Shown one piece after another: positions 41,936 through 50,411 of a stretch of 64,000 bases of DNA. Below the pieces are notes generated by a model. It had not been told where the DNA came from and ran no database searches. It worked only from the letters and a program-made list of their open reading frames with translations. The position numbers and the translations under genes are program-made. Each line of letters begins with the position of its first letter. Within the stretch, counting starts at the first letter, position 1. The DNA comes from Coriobacteriaceae bacterium EMTCatB1. Lineage in GTDB: Bacteria; Actinomycetota; Coriobacteriia; Anaerosomatales; Anaerosomataceae. Location: contig BDLO01000001.1 of NCBI GenBank assembly GCA_001950395.1, forward strand, positions 1,091,979-1,155,978, given 5' to 3'.

Positions 41936-42502
41936 CTACCGGGCTCCCTTGATGAGCGACATCGCCTCGGCGCGCGTGGCGATGTTGCGCGCGAAGATGC
42001 CGCGCACTGCAGAGGTCGTGGTGATCGCGCCCGGCTTGCGGACGCCGCGCATCGACATGCACAGGTGCTCGGCCTCGATCACCACGAGCACGCCTTGCGG
42101 GTCGAGGTGCTCCACGAGCGTGTCGGCGATCTGCGAGGTCATGCGCTCCTGCACCTGCGGCCGTCGCGCGAAGACGTCGACCACGCGCGCGAGCTTCGAC
42201 AGCCCGCAGATGCGCCCGTCCTTGCCTGGGACGTACGCGACGTGCGCCTTGCCCATGAACGGCACCAGGTGGTGCTCGCACATCGAGTACAGCGGGATGT
42301 CGCGGACGAGCACCATCTCCTGGTGGCCCTCGTTGAACGACACGACGAAGTGCTCGGCGGGGTCCTGCTCGAGGCCGGCGAAGATCTCCGCGAACATGTC
42401 AGCGACGCGGCGAGGCGTCTCGACGAGCCCTTCGCGCTCGGGATCCTCGCCGATGCCTTCCAGGATCAGACGGACGCCGCGCTCGATCTTCTCGCGGTCC
42501 AT
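41936..42502 (-). CDS. folE: GTP cyclohydrolase I
   Basis: 188 residues, full length. Zinc ligands Cys in [11 protein letters not shown] and Cys in [10 protein letters not shown] with the catalytic His; [41 protein letters not shown] are typical. Converts GTP to dihydroneopterin triphosphate. First of the folate run folE-folP-folK; no folB (dihydroneopterin aldolase) gene is present next to it. Confidence 0.96.
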   Translation of the reverse strand: MDREKIERGVRLILEGIGEDPEREGLVETPRRVADMFAEIFAGLEQDPAEHFVVSFNEGHQEMVLVRDIPLYSMCEHHLVPFMGKAHVAYVPGKDGRICGLSKLARVVDVFARRPQVQERMTSQIADTLVEHLDPQGVLVVIEAEHLCMSMRGVRKPGAITTTSAVRGIFARNIATRAEAMSLIKGAR

Positions 42503-42559
42503 GCGCGCTCCTTCGCTCGAAACGACACGCAGATTCTAGCGCACGGAGCCGCGCGGCCC

Positions 42560-43462
42560 TTACAGCAGCGTCTCGACGGCAGCGATCGCCTGGAGCGCTG
42601 CGGCCAGGCCGTGCGAGCCAGCCGCCAGCAGATCGTCGAGGGCCGCGCCCGCCGCGAGCTCATCGAGGGTGCGGGCGAGCCCGTCGTCGAACGGGATCTC
42701 GCCTACGACGGGGAGCCCTTCAGCGTCCGCAAGGCGCCGGATGCGCTCAGCTCCGTCGTCCGACAGGTCGGCCTTGTTGAGCACGACCGCCACGCGCACG
42801 CCGAGCCGACGCGCGAGCTCGACCAGCCGCGCGAGGTCGTGCTCGCCTGAGATGGTCGGTTCGGCCACGGCCACGACGAGGTCGGTGTTCGTCACGGACG
42901 CGATGACGGGACAGCCGACGCCTGGGGGGCCGTCGACGACGAGCAGCTCGGCGGCAGTGCGGTCCGCGACCTCGCGTGCAGCGCCACGGACTTCGGTGAC
43001 GAGCTTGCCCGAGAGGTCCGCGCCCGGCTCAAGCTCGCCGTAGACGAGCGGCCCGACCGCCGACGCCGCCGTGACGATCCTGCCGGCGATGCTGCTCGTC
43101 ATGGCGATGGCGTGGTCCGGGCACTGCGACACGCACGCTCCGCACCCCTCGCACGAGAAGGCGTCGACCGTAAGCGTCGGCCGGGTGAAGCTCACCAAGC
43201 CCGGCACGATCGCGTCGAAGCGGCACACGCGCGCGCACGCGCCGCAGCCGCGACACACGTCTTGGTCGATCACCGCGACCGAGCCGCCGGGAAACGGCCG
43301 CGACGACTCCTCGCTCGCCGCGAGCGCGATGGGCAGGTTAGCGGCCTCAACGTCGCAATCCGCGAGCACGACCCCGCGTCGCGCCCACACGTGGCTCGCG
43401 AGCGCCGTGAGCGTAGTCTTGCCGGTGCCTCCCTTGCCGGAGGCGAACACGACCGTCCTCAT
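42560..43462 (-). CDS. MinD/NBP35-type ATPase with inserted ferredoxin domain (2)
   Basis: 300 residues. Deviant Walker A ASGKGGTGKTTLTALAS (about 7-23), then after ADCDVEAANLPIAL a two-cluster ferredoxin insert: CRGCGACARVCRFDA and CEGCGACVSQCPDHA. The second half contains LLVVDGPPGVGCPVI and EPTISGEHDLARLVELARRLG. Proteins of this type load or move metal-sulfur or nitrogenase-like clusters and form pairs in ORP-like clusters. Start ATG 43462 overlaps the partner gene's stop. Distinct from the adjacent paralogue mainly by its shorter N-terminus. Confidence 0.92.
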   Translation of the reverse strand: MRTVVFASGKGGTGKTTLTALASHVWARRGVVLADCDVEAANLPIALAASEESSRPFPGGSVAVIDQDVCRGCGACARVCRFDAIVPGLVSFTRPTLTVDAFSCEGCGACVSQCPDHAIAMTSSIAGRIVTAASAVGPLVYGELEPGADLSGKLVTEVRGAAREVADRTAAELLVVDGPPGVGCPVIASVTNTDLVVAVAEPTISGEHDLARLVELARRLGVRVAVVLNKADLSDDGAERIRRLADAEGLPVVGEIPFDDGLARTLDELAAGAALDDLLAAGSHGLAAALQAIAAVETLL

Positions 43463-44373
43463 TCCTCGGCCTTTCCAGCGAGCGCGGCCACGCCGTCGAG
43501 CAGCGTCGCGAACCACGTCGCGCCGTCGGGATGCTCGTCGATGACGAGGCCGCCGCGCGCGTAGATCTCCGCCACGCGGCGGTCGAACGGGATCTCGAGC
43601 AAGACCGGCACTCTCTGCTTCGCAGCGAACGCGCCGACGTCGGCGCGCCCGGAGCCCGCGCGGTTCACGACGATCCCCATCGGCGTGTCCAGATCGCGCC
43701 CGAGCCGCACCGCGAACGCGAGGTCGTGCAGGCCGAACGGCGTCGGCTCCGTCACCAGCACGAGCGCGTCCGCGTCCCGCATCGCCGCCACCGCCGAGCA
43801 CGAGACGCCCGGCGGCGCGTCGAGCACCGTCACTGAGCGCGCGAAGACGGCCGCGCGCTTGCGAGCCGCTCGGATGACGTCGGGGCTCTTCACCTGCCCG
43901 ACGTCGAGCCGCCCCGTCACGACGTCGATCACCGTGGGCGCGGCGACGCCGCCTGCGATGCTTCCCCACTCCACCTCGCCGACGCGCGTCGCCACCTCGC
44001 GGATCGCATCCACCGGGCACGCGCGCGTGCAGCGGCCGCACCCGTGGCACAGCTCCTCGAAGACGACCGCCTTGCCTCCCAGGATGCGGATCGCGCCGTA
44101 CGCGCACTCCTGCCGGCACGCTCCGCAGCCCGTGCACGCTTCAGCATCGACCTCCGCGAGCAGGAAGGTCACGTCCGCCGAGCCGCGCTTCTCGCCGCGC
44201 AGAAACAGCGCATCGTTGGGCGCCTCTACGTCGCAGTCGACGAGCGCGACCGGTGTGCCCGACCGCGCCGCCGCCACCGCGAGGTTGGTGGCGACGAGCG
44301 TCTTTCCGGTCCCGCCCTTGCCGGACGCGACGGCGATCTTGACTTTCCTCAGCGCTAAGCTCGACCCGAGCAT
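43459..44373 (-). CDS. MinD/NBP35-type ATPase with inserted ferredoxin domain (1)
   Basis: 304 residues. Walker A VASGKGGTGKTLVATNLA (about 15-32), ALVDCDVEAPNDALFL, ferredoxin insert CTGCGACRQECAYGA and CHGCGRCTRACPVDA, then VTVLDAPPGVSCSAVAAMRDAD and EPTPFGLHDLAFAVRLGRDL. Paralogue of the next gene; together they may form a heterodimeric cluster-handling ATPase. Three bases after the NifX-like gene, in the PadR-led operon. Confidence 0.92.
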   Translation of the reverse strand: MLGSSLALRKVKIAVASGKGGTGKTLVATNLAVAAARSGTPVALVDCDVEAPNDALFLRGEKRGSADVTFLLAEVDAEACTGCGACRQECAYGAIRILGGKAVVFEELCHGCGRCTRACPVDAIREVATRVGEVEWGSIAGGVAAPTVIDVVTGRLDVGQVKSPDVIRAARKRAAVFARSVTVLDAPPGVSCSAVAAMRDADALVLVTEPTPFGLHDLAFAVRLGRDLDTPMGIVVNRAGSGRADVGAFAAKQRVPVLLEIPFDRRVAEIYARGGLVIDEHPDGATWFATLLDGVAALAGKAEE

Positions 44374-44376
44374 CTG

Positions 44377-44760
44377 TTAGTGACCGTGTCCGCCGCAGAC
44401 GTAGCCGGGGTCGATGAGCTCCATCTCGCCGGCCAGGAACGCCTCCACCGCATCGGCCACGATCGGACGCTCGTTGTCGAAGTACACCGCGATGCCCGCG
44501 TCGGTGAAGCCCGCGAGCGGCCGTGCGCCGATGCCGGCCACGACGAGCGCGTTCACGCCGTGCGACGCCAGAAGCTCCACGGGCCGCAAGCAGCCGCCCT
44601 CGACGTGCGGCGGGTTGTCGACGACCCGCACCGAGGCGACCTGTCCGTCCTCGATCTCGACGACGGTGAAGCAGTCGCACCGCCCGAAGTGCCCAGAACG
44701 CTCGCTGTCGAGCCCGCCTTCGCCGACTGACGGGATCGCCATGACCACCTTCTCGCTCAC
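44377..44760 (-). CDS. Dinitrogenase iron-molybdenum cofactor (NifX/NifB-C-terminal-like) protein (1)
   Basis: 127 residues of the Di-Nase_FeMo-co fold: MAIPSVGEGGLDSERSGHFGRCDCFTVVEIEDG, then VNALVVAGIGARPLAGFTDAGIAVYFD and a C-terminus CGGHGH. The histidine/cysteine end could bind metal. Small proteins of this family carry or sense cofactors; no nif genes are in this window, so an ORP-type role (orange protein) is more likely than nitrogenase. Thirty-seven bases after its paralogue. Confidence 0.9.
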   Translation of the reverse strand: MSEKVVMAIPSVGEGGLDSERSGHFGRCDCFTVVEIEDGQVASVRVVDNPPHVEGGCLRPVELLASHGVNALVVAGIGARPLAGFTDAGIAVYFDNERPIVADAVEAFLAGEMELIDPGYVCGGHGH

Positions 44761-44797
44761 CGGAACCTCCTTATCTGCTGCGACCGCCGCGGCCGCG

Positions 44798-45157
44798 CTA
44801 CTCCTGATGCGATTCGCCCGCTGCGTCGATGCGCGCGAGCGCGCCTGCCGTGAACGCCTCGATCGCCTCGCGCACCGTCATGCCGCTGCCCACGTACCCC
44901 TCGATGCCGAGCGATCCCAGCACGCGGAACGCGTTCGGCCCGAGGTGGCCGGTGATCACCGCGGTGGCGCCTGCGTTCGACACCGTCTCGGCCGCGCCGA
45001 AGCCGGCGCCTTGCATCGCGTTGCGGTTGGCGGCGTTGTCGATCGCCTCGAACGACTGCGTCTCGGTATCGTAGACGATGAACCACATCGCGCGCCCGAA
45101 CTTGTCGTCGACCCTGCTGTCGAGATCCGGGCCGAGCGCAGAGACAGCGACCTTCAC
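44798..45157 (-). CDS. Dinitrogenase iron-molybdenum cofactor-like protein (2)
   Basis: 119 residues from GTG 45157 (GGGAGG upstream; GTGA overlaps the PadR stop). KVAVSALGPDLDSRVDDKFGRAMWFIVYDTETQSFEAI and AVITGHLGPNAFRVLGSLGIEGYVGSGMTVREAIEAF are typical of this fold. It lacks the Cys/His tail of its paralogue. Same operon as both ferredoxin-type ATPases. Confidence 0.88.
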   Translation of the reverse strand: MKVAVSALGPDLDSRVDDKFGRAMWFIVYDTETQSFEAIDNAANRNAMQGAGFGAAETVSNAGATAVITGHLGPNAFRVLGSLGIEGYVGSGMTVREAIEAFTAGALARIDAAGESHQE

Positions 45158-45591
45158 GATGACCTCCCGTCCTGTCTGTCGGCGCCGCACACGCCCGCCA
45201 CCGCCGCGTCGATCGCGTCGACCGCCCGTGCGAACAGGTCGCGGCTCGCAGCGAGGTGCTCGCGCCAGTGCTGGAGCACCGCGACGCCGTCGGCCGTGAT
45301 CGAGTAGCGGCGGCGCTGCGGGCCAGCGTCTGCCTGCTCCCACTCGGAGACGACGAGCCCCTCGGCCTCCAGGCGCCTGAGCGTCCGGTACAGCCCGCCC
45401 AGGTCGACGCCGAGCAGCCCGCCGGTCATCTCCTCGATGGTCTGTGCGAGCTCGTATCCGTGCCGTGACGAGGACGCGAGCCCCGCGAGCACCAGTGGCT
45501 CCACGAGCGCCCATCGCCCCCGCCCGACCTGCCTTTGCGTGCCGTCTGCGGCCTCGCAGCAGCGACGCCGTCCATACATTCCGTTCGGCAT
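45154..45591 (-). CDS. PadR-family transcriptional regulator
   Basis: 145 residues. N-terminal cysteine pair CCEAADG; winged helix of PadR type: EPLVLAGLASSSRHGYELAQTIEEMTG... LYRTLRRLEAEGLVVSEWE....QRRRYSITADGVAVLQHWREHL. Adjacent N-terminal cysteines may sense metal or redox state, which is inference. It lies first in the operon of NifX-like and MinD-like genes and very likely controls it; a dyad is present in its own promoter. Confidence 0.92.
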   Translation of the reverse strand: MPNGMYGRRRCCEAADGTQRQVGRGRWALVEPLVLAGLASSSRHGYELAQTIEEMTGGLLGVDLGGLYRTLRRLEAEGLVVSEWEQADAGPQRRRYSITADGVAVLQHWREHLAASRDLFARAVDAIDAAVAGVCGADRQDGRSS

Positions 45592-45619
45592 ACTGCGCCT
45601 CCTTGCTTGCGTCAGGTAT

Positions 45620-45649
45620 ATGACTACATCACATAGATGAAGAAGTCAA
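45620..45649 (-). promoter_or_regulatory. PadR operon promoter with imperfect dyad
   Basis: Minus strand TTGACT (45649-45644), 17 bases, TAGTCA (45626-45621). The sequence TATGTGATG-TAGTCATATA across the -10 is an imperfect dyad of the ATGT-N8-CAT kind bound by PadR proteins, which suggests autoregulation. RBS GGAGG before ATG 45591. Confidence 0.5.
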
Positions 45650-45694
45650 TAGCAGCATGCCGAATGCGCGTCCAGGCCCACCCGCTCGCTGTGC

Positions 45695-46465
45695 TCAGCG
45701 AAGGGCGTCGCGCCGTCCGAACGCGATCAGCGCCGTCGCAACCGCAGCGTGCACGACGGCCATCGCGGCGACAGACACCCCGGTGATCGCCACGCCCAGC
45801 GTGTTGCCGGCCACGTGGAAGATCGTCACGGGCAGAAGGCTTCTCTTGGCGCCGTTGTAGAGCCAGGTGTACACGAACGAGACGGCCACCGTCCCTACGG
45901 ACCACGGCAGGAACGGCCGCTCGGACATCGGGTTGCCGACCCAGAAGAAGAGCGGCAGGTGCCACAGCCCCCACATGACGCCCACGACGAGCGTCGCGAC
46001 CAGCGCGCCGTGGCGCTCCTGCAGCCGCGGCAGCGCGAACCCGCGCCACCCGACCTCCTCCCACGGATTCGATAGCAGCGAAGTCACGAGCGCGCCGACG
46101 ACGGTCGCCGCGGCCACGCCGCCTGCCGGCACGCGAGGCGCCTCCAGCCCGGCGACGTCCGTCAAGGCCTTGCCCGCCAGCAACGCAAGCGCCGGGAGCA
46201 GGCACGCCACGGCCAGCCATGGCGCGCCGACACGCCACTCGACGAGCGGCCGCAGCAGGCGGTCGACCGCGCCCTCGCCGTCCACGCGGCGTGCGACGAC
46301 CGCAGCAGCCAGCGCAGGCCCGGCGGCAGGCAGGAGCAGCAGCGGGAACACGGCAGGCCCTGGGAGCGAGATCGCACCGCGCGAGTAGGCGACGATCGGA
46401 ACCCAGCCCGCCCACGAGATCGCGAAGGCCAGAGCGTAGAACCAGCCGACCGGGTGCTTCCTCAT
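45695..46465 (-). CDS. CPBP-family intramembrane metalloprotease
   Basis: 256 residues, about eight helices. Abi/CPBP (CAAX protease 2) motifs: NPWEEVGWRGFALPRLQ (glutamate pair, about 130), GLWHLPLFFWVG (His), and IFHVAGNTLGVA. Cleaves membrane-associated peptides or acts in bacteriocin-type self-immunity in other species; here it stands alone between the PadR operon and a DUF1801 gene. Confidence 0.9.
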   Translation of the reverse strand: MRKHPVGWFYALAFAISWAGWVPIVAYSRGAISLPGPAVFPLLLLPAAGPALAAAVVARRVDGEGAVDRLLRPLVEWRVGAPWLAVACLLPALALLAGKALTDVAGLEAPRVPAGGVAAATVVGALVTSLLSNPWEEVGWRGFALPRLQERHGALVATLVVGVMWGLWHLPLFFWVGNPMSERPFLPWSVGTVAVSFVYTWLYNGAKRSLLPVTIFHVAGNTLGVAITGVSVAAMAVVHAAVATALIAFGRRDALR

Positions 46466-46480
46466 CGCCCGCTCCGTGCT

Positions 46481-46915
46481 TCAGCCCACAGCTCGCTTCA
46501 CGAGCTCGGTGATCCGCTCCTCCTCAGCGGGCGTGAGCGCAGCGAGCGCGAAGGCGACCGGCCACATCGCGCCCTCGTCCAAGCGCGCCGCATCGCTGAA
46601 GCCGAGCGTCGCGTACCGGGCTTTGAACTTGCTCGCGCTCTGGAAGAAGCAGACGACCTTGCCGCCTTTCGCGTAGGCCGGCATGCCGTACCAGAGCCTC
46701 GGCACGAGGTCGGGAGCAGCAGCCATGACGATGCGGTGCACCTGCTCTGCCAGGTCGCGGTCCGGCTCGGGCAGTTCAGCGATCTTCGCGAGCACCGCCG
46801 CCTCGCCCTCGACTCTGCCCTTCTCGGCCTTCAGCTCCTGGGCGCGCTCCCGCATCGCCGCGCGCTCGTCGTCCGAGAACCCCGCGCTCTCAGCCGCACC
46901 GGTCTTACGAGCCAT
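46481..46915 (-). CDS. DUF1801 (YdhG-like) small protein
   Basis: 144 residues from ATG 46915. A charged lead ([33 protein letters not shown]) precedes the DUF1801 core [57 protein letters not shown]. The fold is related to the Fe-chaperone frataxin-like/CyaY-type or SRPBCC-like set; the function is not established. An in-frame open start at 47044 is ignored because it adds unrelated residues. Confidence 0.8.
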   Translation of the reverse strand: MARKTGAAESAGFSDDERAAMRERAQELKAEKGRVEGEAAVLAKIAELPEPDRDLAEQVHRIVMAAAPDLVPRLWYGMPAYAKGGKVVCFFQSASKFKARYATLGFSDAARLDEGAMWPVAFALAALTPAEEERITELVKRAVG

Positions 46916-47053
46916 CAGCGATCCCCCCCTCGGGGAGAGACTGCCCGGGATCGAGGCGCTCGGGCGACACAAGGCCCGCATGGCGTTGTCTGGACGAATC
47001 GGCTGGCGCAAGCGCTTCGCGCCCGAACCGACACCGGAAATCACCGGTGACCA

Positions 47054-50000
47054 TCACTTGCCCAAAACCTTCTCGAACAACTTGTGCACATACTCCTGGT
47101 CATCACTGAACAAGACGCCGCGCTTGTCAATCTCGTCACGCTTCATGTCCCAAAGCCGCTCCACCACATGGACGGGTGTACTTGAGATGATGAACGAGTG
47201 CAACCGAATACTGGAGTCACCGAGCCGATCCTGTAGGTTCTTGATCGTCTCGTGAAACCGTACCTTGGGATCGTTCGCCCGAACCTGGCGCACGCCCTTC
47301 GGGTCGACAAACACGACGTGGCGAACTCCTTGTGCATCCTTCACCCATACGATGAAGTCCGGGTAGAAGTTGCCGGCCTCGAAGAACCCGACGCCCGAAC
47401 CCCGGCTGAGGTTGCGAAGCACGTAGAGCTCAGCGCCCGCCAAGATTCCAGAAGCGCCCTGCGAACGATCCGCCTCAATGAACGACGCCAAGTCCTCAAC
47501 GAACTTGCGCTCGCCTTTGTTGAGTGGTGCGGGCGATACCTCAAGCGGAACCGGGCCATCCGAGTACAACAACGGCTTGTACAGGTGATCTTCGCTCCAG
47601 ATGGTGCCGAGACCCTGATAGGACCAGGGGCCGTAATCGCCGCGCTCGATGCGCTCCACAAGCGCCTGGATTCGTGCAATCGTGTCCGTCTTCCCGGCAT
47701 CGACCACGATTCGATAGCCCTCGACCGGCGGATCGTCGCTCACGCGCGGGAAGTTGCGGTCGTCAGGGGCTAGCGACCTGTACTCGAGATGCGGCATCTC
47801 CCACTCCCGCTTGCAGAAAGCGTAGTAGCGTTCCACGTAGCGCTTTAGCAGCACCCCGGCAATCTCCTGCCACAGACGCACCTTCTCCATGGAGTCGGGC
47901 TTCATCTGAGCACTCGGTATTTCCAACCGGTACCACGTAGTGTCCTCGAGCAGTCGCTTGATTGCAGTTCGCGGCAGGTTGAGGTTGTACCAGCCACGCT
48001 CGGCCTTGAAACGCTCGAGCTCGAAGAAAAGCGCATCGAGATTGAGCAACGATACGTGCTCCGGTGTGAACGACTGCACTTCCGGGCGCCAGCCCTCGTC
48101 CTCGGTCAACCGAAGCGAGCTTATGGCTTGAATCTTCGGATACCAGTTGACGATGACCTTGTTGTCTTGCAGCCAGGCGGTCGCGGGACGCCTGTCGGGA
48201 TCGGGTGGCGCAAGCGTGGGAACGGGACCCAGGCGCCGGAAGGCGTCGCCAAAGCTCGTCTGTACGCCGCCGATGCGCTCCTTCAGCCGAATGGTCGGCA
48301 GGTCATACCACGGGGTGGTGCGCACGATGGGCACCACGATCTCCACCTGCGGATCGACAGGTAGCCCCTCACTCTCGAGGAAGTCACGGAACTGCGCCAT
48401 GTAGTCTGCCCGGACGCCGAAGATGCCGAGCGTTTCGAGGATCTCGATGTGCACCGGCGGCCGGACCTCAGGCGGTAGCGACGCTCTCGAACTGCGCTTG
48501 AGGCTCTTCCCGAAGCCCTTGAGACGCACTCCCCGACCGAACAGCTGGATGATTTGAGCACCCTCACCACGACCGACGTTCATGAGTCCCATCGTGCTGA
48601 CGCGCCAGCTGTTCCAGCCCTCGGTGAACTTCTTGGAGCCGATGAGCAGCTTGATCGGCGAGTCCGACTTGTTGATCGACTCGAAGAGGGAGTCCGCAAA
48701 CTCCCGATCGACCGCGTCAAGACCGCGCTCCGCGCACAGCTTAAGGAGCTTGGCGTCGTCGCCGACATTGATCACGCCGAAGGGCTCGTTGTCGCCGACC
48801 TTCAGGGCTATCTCGCCCGTCGCACCCTTGAGGTTCTCAAGATGCAGCGTTCCGCCGCCCGGCGCATTGAAGACCAGCTGGAGGACCTCTTCGTACGCCT
48901 GTTCGGGTGATACGCCTTCGGCGTCCAAGTGCTTGAATCGGCCTGCGAACAGATTGCGTCCACTGCTCGTGACCAAGCCGCCCGAGAGCACACGCCGAAT
49001 ACGCTCGACGGCAGATCGGCGGTCTCCAAGGTAGCGCGCCAGGAACTCAAGTATCTCGATGACATCGGAGACCTGCCGACGATTCTCGGTGCGCACCGCG
49101 TTCACGCTGCCGCCTACGAACACCCATAGTGGTCGCTCGATATTGAAGATTCGAAAGTCGTTCACGTAGCGCTCATATAGCCGCAGTTGTTGATAGAAAG
49201 AGAGAAGGCATGCGGTCAAATACGAGTCCATCCACTCCTGGTCGGAGCTGTCCTCGAGGTTGGCGATCTGGTAGTCCTTGCCGAAGCCGTCGCCGTAGAA
49301 GTAGCGGTACGAGTAGTCGAACAGAATACCCTTGGCGTACGTGTCCGTGAGCTTCGGCGAGTTGCGCACCGCCTGCGAGAAGGTGGCCGAGTACTCGAAC
49401 GAGAAACCCTGCTCGCACAGCGCATTCCGAAAGCGCATCCACGCGCCCCCTTCGCCACCCGAGGCGCCGCGATGCCCCTCGTCGATGAGAACGAGGTTGT
49501 TGCCCTCGAAGGCCTCCACGGCGACCGTCTTGTCGCCCATGTCCTCCTTGAGCTTGTGGATGTCGATGATCTCGACCGCTTTGCCGGCGAAGAGGCTCCG
49601 GCCGTCCTTCGAGAAGAGCTCCGCCTCGATGCCTGACGCCTCAAGCTCGCCGAGATGCTGGCCGGAGAGCCCCTCGTTGGGGGTGAGGAGGATGACCCTG
49701 TTGAGGTCGGCGGCACGTCCACGACGCTCCAGCCAGTGCTTGTACTGCAGGATGTTGACGTGCATCAGCAGCGTCTTGCCGCTGCCTGTGGCCATCCAGA
49801 ACGCGAGTTTGTTGAGTTGCGGTGCGGCTTCCGCGTCAAGGTCGAAGCGCTCGAGGCGATCGACGGCTGCCGTTGCACCGTCGTTGTACGCTGCCACCTG
49901 CGCGTCCAGCGCCGAGAGGAGCGCCGCAGGGTCACGGAAGTATCGGTCAAGGTAGATCTCTGTGAACAGCAGCGCCAGGTACTGGAAGTACTTCCAGGTG

Positions 50001-50305
50001 ATCGGCTCATCGCCGCGTGCCACTCGCCGCTCGCTGATCCGCTGCGTGTGCCGCACGATGTTCTGGTCGTACTCCAGCAGCGCCAGGTCCGGCAGCTCGG
50101 GGCGCTCGCTCTCCGGGATGCGCAGCACCAGCTCATGGTGGAATCGATGGACGTTGTCCCCATCAAGTCCCTCAAGGCGCTCATCACGGAGGAACTCCGC
50201 GAGCTCCTCGAATCGCTTGACGCCGAGAAGCGAGAGTGCCCACTGGTTGACCACGAGTTTGCGCTCGAACGGCAACCTTGGCTGGCGAGATGGGCGTGCG
50301 CTCAT
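47054..50305 (-). CDS. Type III-like restriction subunit Res (superfamily II helicase + PD-(D/E)xK nuclease)
   Basis: 1083 residues from ATG 50305. Walker A MATGSGKTLLMH (about 170), DEGH box LVLIDEGHRG (about 272), YSATF motif and the second helicase lobe with LIGSKKFTEGWNSWRVSTMGLMNVGRGEGAQIIQLFGRGVRLKG. Near the C-terminus YPDFIVW (about 983) and VVFVDPKG (about 1000) fit a PD-(D/E)xK nuclease. It would translocate on and cut foreign DNA unprotected by the neighbouring methyltransferase. Less GC-rich than the flanks. It is separated from the Fic gene by 106 bases holding an operator array, so nuclease expression can be controlled apart from the methyltransferase. Confidence 0.9.
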   Translation of the reverse strand: MSARPSRQPRLPFERKLVVNQWALSLLGVKRFEELAEFLRDERLEGLDGDNVHRFHHELVLRIPESERPELPDLALLEYDQNIVRHTQRISERRVARGDEPITWKYFQYLALLFTEIYLDRYFRDPAALLSALDAQVAAYNDGATAAVDRLERFDLDAEAAPQLNKLAFWMATGSGKTLLMHVNILQYKHWLERRGRAADLNRVILLTPNEGLSGQHLGELEASGIEAELFSKDGRSLFAGKAVEIIDIHKLKEDMGDKTVAVEAFEGNNLVLIDEGHRGASGGEGGAWMRFRNALCEQGFSFEYSATFSQAVRNSPKLTDTYAKGILFDYSYRYFYGDGFGKDYQIANLEDSSDQEWMDSYLTACLLSFYQQLRLYERYVNDFRIFNIERPLWVFVGGSVNAVRTENRRQVSDVIEILEFLARYLGDRRSAVERIRRVLSGGLVTSSGRNLFAGRFKHLDAEGVSPEQAYEEVLQLVFNAPGGGTLHLENLKGATGEIALKVGDNEPFGVINVGDDAKLLKLCAERGLDAVDREFADSLFESINKSDSPIKLLIGSKKFTEGWNSWRVSTMGLMNVGRGEGAQIIQLFGRGVRLKGFGKSLKRSSRASLPPEVRPPVHIEILETLGIFGVRADYMAQFRDFLESEGLPVDPQVEIVVPIVRTTPWYDLPTIRLKERIGGVQTSFGDAFRRLGPVPTLAPPDPDRRPATAWLQDNKVIVNWYPKIQAISSLRLTEDEGWRPEVQSFTPEHVSLLNLDALFFELERFKAERGWYNLNLPRTAIKRLLEDTTWYRLEIPSAQMKPDSMEKVRLWQEIAGVLLKRYVERYYAFCKREWEMPHLEYRSLAPDDRNFPRVSDDPPVEGYRIVVDAGKTDTIARIQALVERIERGDYGPWSYQGLGTIWSEDHLYKPLLYSDGPVPLEVSPAPLNKGERKFVEDLASFIEADRSQGASGILAGAELYVLRNLSRGSGVGFFEAGNFYPDFIVWVKDAQGVRHVVFVDPKGVRQVRANDPKVRFHETIKNLQDRLGDSSIRLHSFIISSTPVHVVERLWDMKRDEIDKRGVLFSDDQEYVHKLFEKVLGK

Positions 50306-50325
50306 GATGCCACCCGGCGTTTGTC

Positions 50326-50405
50326 TTGCACGTGCGGGCAACAAGTGCCTTTGTATAGCACTTTGCGACTGTAAGTGCATGACAAAATCGATTGCGTTGC
50401 ACGTG
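50326..50405. promoter_or_regulatory. Nested operator array between fic and res
   Basis: AAGTGC (50343-50348), 9 bases, GCACTT (50358-50363), 9 bases, AAGTGC (50373-50378): three half-sites in strictly 15-base steps, forming two overlapping inverted repeats. Outside them TTGCACGTG recurs at 50326-50334 and 50397-50405. A minus-strand extended -10, TGC-TATACA (50360-50352), lies in the middle, so a bound protein would occlude the res promoter. The regulator is not identified. Confidence 0.6.
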
Positions 50406-50411
50406 TGCACA

